NCBI GenBank assembly: GCA_030998225.1
Contig: JAPYXD010000298.1
Span: 326,762 to 390,761, forward strand
Direction of reading: 5' to 3'
DNA: 64,000 nucleotides
From: Diplolepis rosae
Lineage: Eukaryota; Arthropoda; Insecta; Hymenoptera; Diplolepididae
Shown here piece by piece: positions 19,443 to 27,042 of the stretch. Below the pieces are notes generated by a model, which worked only from the letters and a program-made list of their open reading frames with translations, did not search any database and was not told where the DNA came from. The first letter of the stretch is position 1. Every line of letters starts with the position of its first letter. Made by a program: the position numbers and the translations under genes.

Positions 19443-19796
19443 TTACAGGCTAAACTTTTTAGGTATTTTATATTTCATATTATTCTTTTGGAAACATTCA
19501 AAGCAACTCTCCCTAACACCATGAACCAAGCAGTTGTCGCAGAAACTGCCTCTAAATAATTTTATTTTTTCCTCTAATGTGAGGTCCTTTTTGAATGTTT
19601 GCGCACATTCATACTTTTCCTGAGGGGGTGGTGGTGGTGGTGGGTCCGATTTAGGTTCGTAGGCCGGTAGAGGTGGGTTTCCTTCAAGAGCCTTCTTAGC
19701 TGCTAATTTAGCTAATTTTACCCGTTTTCGCTGACGTTGAGCCTTGGTTGGCTTATTCCGCCGATGGGTTAAATAACCGTGATTTTCTCCGTTCAC
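19443..19796 (-). CDS. Small basic Cys4 accessory protein frame, unit 1 (no AUG)
   Basis: A 118-codon frame (117 aa) is open between the leader repeat array and the coiled-coil frame. It begins at GTG (19796) and has no ATG before residue 107. Residues 12-35 are rich in Arg and Lys (an RRNK and an RQRKRVK segment), like a nuclear or RNA-binding arginine-rich motif; 53-59 are seven prolines; and C86, C89, C98 and C101 form CX2CX8CX2C, fit to bind zinc. A 3' splice site (long pyrimidine tract ending ATTGTAG at 19798-19795) overlaps the GTG, so it is probably a second exon. Its mixed composition stands out in a very AT-rich leader. The layout recalls Tat/Rev-like regulators of complex retroviruses, but this is analogy, not homology. 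Confidence 0.55.
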   Translation of the reverse strand: MNGENHGYLTHRRNKPTKAQRQRKRVKLAKLAAKKALEGNPPLPAYEPKSDPPPPPPPQEKYECAQTFKKDLTLEEKIKLFRGSFCDNCLVHGVRESCFECFQKNNMKYKIPKKFSL

Positions 19797-19870
19797 TACA
19801 ATAGATAAGATTTGTGTTTCAAAAATAAGGTAAGGGTATATTAAAAAAGAAAGAGAGAAGAGAAAAAAAA
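19795..19870 (-). promoter_or_regulatory. Splice acceptor before the Cys4 frame
   Basis: Read on the minus strand, a tract of T9 then CTCTTCTCTCTTTC and T6 is followed about 45 bases later by CTATTGTAG, which ends inside the first GTG codon of the Cys4 frame. It is the longest pyrimidine tract in the leader. T-run lengths vary by one between units, while the AG is constant. Confidence 0.45.
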
Positions 19871-19872
19871 AT

Positions 19873-20176
19873 TTAAAGGTTCAATCTTTCAAAGACCTTG
19901 AAAAGATTACTTTGGGTCTCCAAAATGTTTTTAAGTTCATCATCAATTTCAATGTTTTTATTCAATAAAGTTTCATTTACTTTTTTCAAATCTTGATTAT
20001 CTTTTTCTAAATTTTTGATTACATTTTCTAGACCGGTTATTTTATCACATAAATAAGCGACAGTTGTCCACCGATCTTCGTCCAAATCTTCTAGATCATT
20101 GATTTTTTTTAGCTACTCTTTTCAAATTTTCGAAAATAATAACTTCAGATGTTGAGAATTCTTGGTCGTTTAACAT
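19873..20176 (-). CDS. Small coiled-coil accessory frame with A8 slip site, unit 1
   Basis: An ATG at 20176 opens 26 codons that end at TGA (20098-20096). Overlapping in the +1 frame is a longer frame, open from within the A-run and covering 19873-20085 at least (70 codons from a TTG), which has no ATG at its head. The switch point is a run of eight A (20110-20103) kept at exactly eight in units 1-3. The long part is Glu/Lys/Asn-rich with heptad-spaced Leu, Ile and Val over about 50 residues, a clear coiled coil. A +1 frameshift or transcript slippage on A8 would link the ATG to the coiled coil. An ancestral 1-base indel is the alternative, but it would have to predate all copies. Function unknown. 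Confidence 0.5.
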
Positions 20177-20191
20177 TTTAAAAAATAAAAA

Positions 20192-20216
20192 CTAAAAATA
20201 AGTAAAAAAAAGAAGT
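20192..20216 (-). promoter_or_regulatory. Splice acceptor before the coiled-coil frame
   Basis: On the minus strand CTTCTTTTTTTTACTTATTTTTAG ends at 20192, 16 bases before the ATG at 20176. Together with the acceptors before the Cys4 frame and env this gives one acceptor per non-gag-pol reading frame. Present in all units. Confidence 0.5.
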
Positions 20217-22296
20217 TTGTTAAAATTATAACATTTTGTTAAATTCGTTTCGATCGAAAAAAAAATTTTATTTTGAAAATTTATTAGTTCTCAGCATATA
20301 AAAATTTTGAACATTTTGAGAAAAGTTGGAAAATTCTGTCTAAATAACAAATGAAAACTTTGAAATTTTTAATAATTTGAAATGTTTTATAAAGTTGATA
20401 AAAATTATAAAAATATTGAAAATCATAAAATCTGAAAAATTCGTGAAATTAAAAAAAAAAATTGGGTTTAATTTATAAAATTCCTAAAATGACCTAAAGA
20501 AATTTTTAAAGAAAATTGCTAGAAGCTGGTTTTGCTCTAGCAATTTTTTTCTAGAATTTTAATTTGAGATTACTTTTTCTAAAAGTTAGTCTAATTGACT
20601 CATGTCAGTTGGAAAAATAGCTACCTTTTTCATTGCTAAAAAAAATTTTGGAGAATTTATAAAATTTGAACTATTTTGAATTTATGAAATTGGGTTTGAT
20701 AAAAAAAAAAATTTTTAAGTTAGTAAAATTTGTTAAATTTAAAAAAAAAATAGTAGTTTTTATAAAAGTCATTTTTTTTCAAATCTTTTCTGCTGACCAT
20801 GTCGATAACTAGCAGAGTGCATCACTCACAGAGTTCTCAAATTCTCGAAAATTTAAGTTGGTGGAATATAACCGAGAATATTACACAATTTAAAGAATAT
20901 AAGAGAATATAAAGAAAATTTGGAGAATTTATGTTTTTAAATATCAATTCATGTTTATTTATCGATTTTGAAGATATGTTTGTTATTAAATAAGAAGCAT
21001 TTGATTGTGTACATGTTTGAAATGAAAAAGAACCTTGAAATTGTTTTACTCTCAAGATATTAAAATTTTTCACCGCTGAAATTTTAAGTTATGTTCGCTT
21101 TGAATTTGATACTAAAGATATTGAATTAACATTATCTTCATAATTATAAAAATTTCAATGAATTATATTAATTTTTTCAGTATATTAGACGTCTTATTTG
21201 CATGAAATTCTTTAAATAATTTTTATTAGAACAAAAATAGAACATTATTATATTGTCATGCCAGAAAACCGGTCTCTGAAGAAAAAGTTCTTTTATGATT
21301 TTGAGACATGAAATGATATCATTGGTCGTTCCATATGGAATAGGAAAAATTATTTCTTATGGAAAAATTTTAAAAGTCACGAAAAATAATACTTTTAACA
21401 TTATTTGTTGTAATAAAATCTTTCCTTACTAAACTTTTTTATCAAATTTTTCAAAATAATTGAATTTACATAATTCATGGCCTATTTTACCAAGGAAAAT
21501 ATTCTCTATAACCCTACTGTTTCCCAGTTTGAAAATAAGTGAAAAATCTTCAAATATAGCTATTTTGAAAAAAAAATTCTTTTCTAAAAATTACTTCAAC
21601 GCTTATCATATACCATCAGAATATCAGAGAAATATTGAACTATAATTTTATACGCAGTAAATAATTGATTCCGATTGTTTAAAACATAACAAAAAAATCA
21701 AAATGAGAAAATTTTCATAAATTCTAAGAGAATTTATCTGTCGGTTATGTTCTCGGTAATATTCTCATTCTCGTTACCGTTCTCAATGTAATATAACCAA
21801 CTCAGAATTCTAATCACTCACTATGATAACCGAACTCTACCTTATCGACGATCTCTTCTTCTCACAAAAAAAATCTTTTAAATAGTAAAATCTTCGTAAA
21901 ATTTTGTTTAATTCGTAAAACCTAATTTAATTTAGAGAATTTTTGTAAAGTTTGAAAATTTTGTACAATAATATTTATAAAATTTAGTTTTGATTCAGAA
22001 AATTTTGGAAAGTATTAGTTGGGTAAAATTTTGAAAAATTATTGAAATTTCGTTTAATTTATTAAAAATCCGTAAAAGTCGTAAAAATTTTTAAAGTGTG
22101 TAAAACATTTGAAGATTTAGTTTAAAATTTTCCCCCAGAATACGTTTTCTTGAAAAATTTTATATATAATGGTAAAGGACTCAGAATAATCACACAAAAA
22201 TACACAGAAAATAATCATAAATAAGATAGAAGAAAGTAGAAAGAAAGTGAGGAAAATTGCACAAAATTTGGCAGAGAATAATTATCTTGAACAGAA
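20217..22296 (-). other. 5' leader between PBS and accessory frames, unit 1
   Basis: This 2.1-kb AT-rich stretch has no supported gene. It holds a perfect 12-bp stem AAAATTGCTAGA/TCTAGCAATTTT with a 12-base loop (20512-20523 with 20536-20547) and the insertion-like segment 20830-21812. The position between the primer-binding site and gag is where packaging and dimerisation signals usually lie. The rest is A/T homopolymer-rich, and runs differ by 1-2 bases between units. Confidence 0.6.
20830..21812. mobile_element. Possible inverted-terminus insertion inside the leader, unit 1
   Basis: The segment is flanked by the direct repeat ATCACTCAC (20821-20829 and 21813-21821). Its ends are imperfect inverted repeats: AGTTGGTGGAATATAACC and GAGAATATTAC near the left match, in reverse complement, segments around AATATAACCAACT and GTAATATTCTC near the right. 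GTCGATAA/TTATCGAC outside the 9-base repeat is also inverted, so the true border may be wider. A 9-base target duplication would fit a Mutator-like derivative. It has no transposase; the small frames inside (20837-21073 and 21460-21645) look incidental. It is in units 1-3 at the same place, so it was present before amplification. Confidence 0.45.
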
Positions 22297-22314
22297 ATCC
22301 CTCCGGGGCCTCCA
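22297..22314 (-). other. Primer-binding site of unit 1 (tRNA-Thr-like)
   Basis: TGGAGGCCCCGGAGGGAT on the minus strand would pair with a tRNA 3' end reading ...CGGGGCCU-CCA. A U discriminator base and a GGGGCC acceptor strand are typical of eukaryotic tRNA-Thr. It lies 17 bases inside the 5' LTR edge, a longer gap than usual. It is the only GC-rich patch in this part of the leader. The second unit has one change (37515-37532); unit 3 has the same sequence as unit 1 (52736-52753). Confidence 0.75.
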
Positions 22315-22325
22315 AAAATTAAAAA

Positions 22326-22355
22326 CTCTTATGTGACGTCTTAGACACATAAGAG
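22326..22355 (-). other. Inverted repeat across the LTR/leader junction
   Basis: CTCTTATGTG (22326-22335) pairs perfectly with CACATAAGAG (22346-22355) around a 10-base loop. The left arm is half spacer and half LTR end, so it exists only where a 5' LTR meets the leader; the outer left end at 7121 lacks it. It recurs at 37544-37573 and 52765-52794, close to the primer-binding site. Confidence 0.6.
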
Positions 22356-24864
22356 AAAGATTTTTTTTTATAATTGTATTATTATATTCTTGAAGAGAAT
22401 ATAATAATTTTATGTAATTTCGGGTCTGGAAAATTAATTCCAATAACCCGGGACTACTGTTCGTTAAATGAACTATTCTCGACCAAAATAAAGAAATAGA
22501 AATATCACGTGAAATATAAAATGGGAAAAAACATGTCGAATGTAGGACAAAGTCGTACTATTCCCATAAAAGGGAGCACGCCACTTTGTCCTTGATTCTA
22601 AGGATTTGGAATTGAAGGAAACAAATATGTACAAATGTTAGTACTGGAGTATTACCAGCACCCAAACATTTGTAGAAAAAAAAATATATAAAATAATATA
22701 AAAGAGATAAGTTAGAAAGAAGTAGGGAGACACAGCGATTTTATGATTTACTTACTTTTATTTATGATGGTGATTTTTATTAATCCTCAGTAGACGGCTG
22801 ATCCTGGATAAAACTTGGTTAATTTTGTTGAGAAATAATAGACTACAACCGACGAGGGAGTTTTACTTAAGGATTCGTTTTATTTTATGTTTTAATTTTC
22901 CGGATTGTATAACTTCGAAAGAATTTCGTTTTTTTTTTTTTTAGAAAGATTTGAATGCAGGGACAAGAACTGATGAAAATTTTGTCTGCAGTTAGTTTTA
23001 TGTGCAGCACCCCGCTTCCCTCACCATATTTCAAATTTAGGAAAAGTCTGGGGGTAGCTGTCCTGGCTTTCTATTGGCCTAGTTAGGCAAGCCTAGTTAC
23101 GCCCAGACTTCCCTTAGTGTGAAAATCTAGGGGCGTTGCAAGTTTTCCAGGCCCTGTGGGCCGTACCAAGTTTTCTCCAAGTTCAGTCACCTTCCAAAAG
23201 ATGGCGACATTTGTATATTCTTAAATAAAATGTGTTACAAATTAATTATTTAAATAATTATGTGTAAAGATTTCGTTAAATTTAAATAATTGAAAGGTTA
23301 AATTACAATATAATTCATTTATATCCAAATTTAGCTTACAAACTAGTTAATTTACATTGAACTAAATATTCTTCTTTTCAAGATTCAAAAGAATCATTAA
23401 TACATACGATTAATGTTTATCCTGTAATTATTTTTATGAATAAACATAAACATCATAAAATCAAAACAAAACATCGAATATGTTGTTTAAATATACAAAA
23501 TTAGTCATTTAAAAGGGTAAATTTAATATAAGTTTTCTTTTGTGAATTTATTTGATAAAATATAAAAAGTAATTCTGAAAGTTTGTGATTTTTCATTTTT
23601 ATATAAACTTCTTATTTATAAAAATAAATGTAAAGATTTACACATTCGAAGTTGAGTTTATTTGATTTGAAAACATACGCAAAGTTATTTATAAGATACA
23701 TATTCGAATATGAAATATTGTCGGTAAAACAGAACGTTTCATTATTTCAATTCTTTAATAACAATATTTCAATTAACTTAAATTGTTAATTTTTCTAGTG
23801 TTTAGCTTATGCTCATATGTATTCTGACGTTATTTGAAAATTGAATTAAATCTTTTGCAAAATAAGTTTAGTTTTTAGAATTTATGAACTTAAAAATATG
23901 TTTATAAAGGTTGGAAATATATATTTTTGTGAAGGTAAAATAGTAATGTTTAAAAATTTACTGTTGAAATATGTTGTGTATAAATTCAAATACATATCAT
24001 GTAAACTAATACTTTAACTTTTCTAGAATTGAATAAAAGAGTGTAAGAAAGTAAATTTTAATTAGTATTTTAACTTCAGAATTGAATTTTCATAAATTTA
24101 TTCGTTGATAAGGTAGATTCCTAATTATTAAAATCTTCGATGAATTGTTATTGGTTTTTAGTTACAATCAAATGAGTTTGAACTATTGTTTCGAATAAAA
24201 ATTAGATTAGAATTACTGTTCCTATTATTAAATAATATAATAGTTTATTTTTTATTCATAATATACTGAAATAATATAAAAATAAATAATATTAATTTAA
24301 AACTAAATTCTTAATATTTTAACATTCTTATTAATTGAGAATTTTTATTATCTATTATATATATGGCCCATTCTATTTTCTAAGCGCAGTAAATACAATG
24401 TGCTTTGTTTGTATTTACTTGGGCGTGGTACAAGCGCGGGCCCTTTTGACCATTAGCCTAAGCTATTTACGATATTTCCGGAAATGGCTAATCGCTAAGC
24501 TATATACTGTTATGGCTCTATGCAGTTCTATGCATTTATTTACTAGAGGATTGCAAACAGAAATATCTGAAAGGAATACGATTGTGGGCTGTATCTTTTG
24601 GTCGAAGTTTCAAAGTGCAAGTTTTATTACTTTTACCGATTGCTAAGAAAATTTAAATCTTTATATTTACGCAGCTGCATATTTTCTAAAAAGGCTTTTG
24701 AATTTATACAATCTTTAGAGAAGAGATTGCGTTTAAAATATTTACATTTTTATGAGTAAAACTTTGGAGAAAAATATGAAATGGAATATTATAAATTTAC
24801 TTATTACAGGTTAATAAAAATTAGTAATAATAATAAAAGTAAAAGACGGACGCAGGACGTTACA
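22332..24864 (-). repeat. LTR 2, shared by units 1 and 2, 2533 bp
   Basis: It serves as 5' LTR of unit 1 and 3' LTR of unit 2. Termini on the minus strand are TGTAACGTC and GACGTCACA. It differs from LTR 1 at only a few scattered positions and homopolymers, for example a CCAGGCCC instead of CTGGGCCT in the GC-rich block near 23147. Predicted TATA box is at 24356-24364 and initiator at 24333-24338. Confidence 0.93.
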
Positions 24865-25034
24865 CCCCCACCGTAAAATGGTTGCTAGGAGAGTGCAACT
24901 TGAATTAGCAAACATATCCCTGAGTAAATCGTCTTTCTTCTGTTGTTGGTGGCTTTGAAAAGTTACAGGCGTGTATGTTGTAAGTAAATTTCCCACATAA
25001 ATCAATGTGTGTTTGTTGTCTGGTAAGTTTATCT
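24865..25034 (-). other. Polypurine tract and env 3' untranslated segment, unit 2 (diverged)
   Basis: The tract GGTGGGGG abuts the LTR at 24865. The following 100 bases (about 24885-24995) differ from units 1, 3 and 4 at roughly one position in five, while both flanks are nearly identical across units. Such a patch indicates exchange with a diverged family member. Confidence 0.7.
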
Positions 25035-26963
25035 TTAGAAATATGGACGACTCTTTGAGGTCTTTTCTTCTTTTTCCCGCTGAGTTGATTTTTCTTGATT
25101 AGAGTTGTCCTGTTCAGTTGTCTGTATTTCTCCCAATTCTATGTCGTTTGAAGCTGTTGGTCTTTTAGCAATCTGTATGAGTAGGTAAGTAACTGAACTC
25201 CACAGAGCTCCTAAAAGGTGTATGGACCAACCATAGACGGCATGCAGTGTATAACCTTGAATTATGATGTCTATTATAGCTTTAATCAAGTGAATGATCA
25301 TAAATATAGCTATTATTCCGGCACTTGCAGTCCCGAAAGTGATGAAATGTGTCCAGAGTTTGTTCCATGTGTTGCTGGCTATTGTAGTAATCACTTCTTC
25401 ATTAAGTAACTTTAAAAGACTTCCTTCATTGTCGCCCAAGGGATGTCCTCGCATTTCTCTAGCTAAATCATTGAGAACTGCTGGTCGTTCTACTGGAAAC
25501 ATAATTCTTCCCCTAATTTGGTCCAATTCTTGTTCTGTGTATATTCCGTTGGTCGCCAGTTCTGATGGATTGACGTATTCCCACGTAGGTGCTGTCATCG
25601 GCTTAATAATTGTAGGTTTCTCTGCTGTGGTAGGTAGTGGTAGTATTTTGTACCATTTGTTACCAACATAGTATTGGGAAGGTAACATTCTGTTGCAAGG
25701 TATCTGTGTTCCTTGAGTCTTGAGGATGTGAGTTCTAGGTGTAAGGAAGTACGTTTTGTTGTTTCGAGTTACTTGAAGTTCTCCATAACAGGATTCCCCA
25801 TGCTCCATTTTTATTTCCACTGGTACACATTTGATTATGTGTACTACTTCACCTGCAACAACTGCCATGTATCCTGGTCCCTTCATCAAGTCGTAGGCGA
25901 ACTCGTCCGGCGATTGTGTTGCTATTGAAAGTGAGTTTTTCAAAGTTTGCTTCTCTAATTTACATTTTTGGGTGAGCACGTCTTTATACAGTTGTTTCAT
26001 TTGAGAGCGTAAATGTTTTTCGACGTATACAAATTTGGAGTTAACATATGCAAAAATATCTAAATTCGTTACAGAGATTTTTTTATAATTTGCGAAGCTT
26101 TCACCTTTAGTTGTTTCAAATATTAACAATTTAGGATGTTCTGTTCTAATAACTACATAACCGCAAACGGTTTCTTTGCTTTTTGCTGTCAGGGCGAACG
26201 TTATATCTTGGGTGGAAAGAGAGTACATAATTTGCTTGTTATCAAAATCGTGATCTATTACTTTATTTGCTAATCCTTCATAAAGGATGCTATATTGCTG
26301 AAATTTACAATTATCAACCGGTACTGTATTCCAAAAGGTATAACCTCCCTCCTGACCAATGCAATGACCATCAGAAAGTGAACAAATAGTTCCTGAACGC
26401 AAATGAATAGAATTTGAATTTAACTTTATTTCTGCAGTTTGTTCACTTAGAGATATTTTTATTATACCTTGCACAACTACATTTTCCCATGTGCCAAACG
26501 GATCTGAGTAACCTACTCCATTACATTTCCCTTCAGAATTAATATATCCCGCAAACATTAAACTGTGGGTTATAGTTTGATTAATTTTGATATCGCGTAC
26601 AATATGTGATTCAGTAACCTTTAATATTCCTGTTTTGTGTACATCTTCGCATGCACTTCTACTAACGTCGTTTATATATTCATTTTCTCCGTTTAGAACA
26701 ATAGAAATATGTGAGTGCATCCCACAATAGTACACTGTTCTATGTGTTTCGAACTTACATTGGATTATCTTCGTTTCACTATATTCGTTGATTTGCAGGA
26801 GCTGTACATATTTCTCAGATACATCGACATTTGTTTCTGGTAGCTCACATTCTCCTACTTCTAATAGTGAAAGTGTTGTAACGTTTAAGTTTCGGGACCC
26901 ACAATCGTATCCAATAAAAGCATTTGAATTACTTATTATTACACATAGTAATAACCAAAACAT
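25035..26963 (-). CDS. env: Env, unit 2, intact chuvirus-like membrane glycoprotein
   Basis: 642 aa from a true ATG at 26963 that touches a splice acceptor. Residues 1-15 are a hydrophobic signal peptide ending near Ser-Asn-Ala. The ectodomain is Cys-rich, begins with a GYDCGS segment and several N-X-S/T sites, and carries a conserved-looking IMFPVERPAVLN segment at 487-498. A hydrophobic segment at about 541-569 and a second at 578-600 are membrane segments, and 601-642 is a charged tail. The N-terminal Tyr-Asp-Cys, the MFP..RPAVLN block and the Gly-Trp-Ser-containing juxtamembrane helix recall glycoproteins of chuviruses (Jingchuvirales), which have been found captured in arthropod retroelements. 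No furin-type site was seen, unlike baculovirus-F-type errantiviral env. Its role would be receptor binding and membrane fusion. The assignment is by recalled family features, not by alignment. Confidence 0.85.
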   Translation of the reverse strand: MFWLLLCVIISNSNAFIGYDCGSRNLNVTTLSLLEVGECELPETNVDVSEKYVQLLQINEYSETKIIQCKFETHRTVYYCGMHSHISIVLNGENEYINDVSRSACEDVHKTGILKVTESHIVRDIKINQTITHSLMFAGYINSEGKCNGVGYSDPFGTWENVVVQGIIKISLSEQTAEIKLNSNSIHLRSGTICSLSDGHCIGQEGGYTFWNTVPVDNCKFQQYSILYEGLANKVIDHDFDNKQIMYSLSTQDITFALTAKSKETVCGYVVIRTEHPKLLIFETTKGESFANYKKISVTNLDIFAYVNSKFVYVEKHLRSQMKQLYKDVLTQKCKLEKQTLKNSLSIATQSPDEFAYDLMKGPGYMAVVAGEVVHIIKCVPVEIKMEHGESCYGELQVTRNNKTYFLTPRTHILKTQGTQIPCNRMLPSQYYVGNKWYKILPLPTTAEKPTIIKPMTAPTWEYVNPSELATNGIYTEQELDQIRGRIMFPVERPAVLNDLAREMRGHPLGDNEGSLLKLLNEEVITTIASNTWNKLWTHFITFGTASAGIIAIFMIIHLIKAIIDIIIQGYTLHAVYGWSIHLLGALWSSVTYLLIQIAKRPTASNDIELGEIQTTEQDNSNQEKSTQREKEEKTSKSRPYF

Positions 26964-27042
26964 CTGAAAATAAAAGAATTATTAGTATTAAATTTCAGGG
27001 TTTACATCTTCCCATCTTTGCATTACTAGTGATGATTATTAA

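Noticed and set aside
19420..19449. Strong-looking + strand splice acceptor (pyrimidine tract ending TTACAG)
   Set aside because: All supported genes of the element are on the minus strand; this is probably a chance match beside the Cys4 frame's stop codon.
20837..21645. 78- and 61-codon frames inside the leader insertion
   Set aside because: AT-driven composition, non-ATG starts and no domain; kept between units only by recent duplication.
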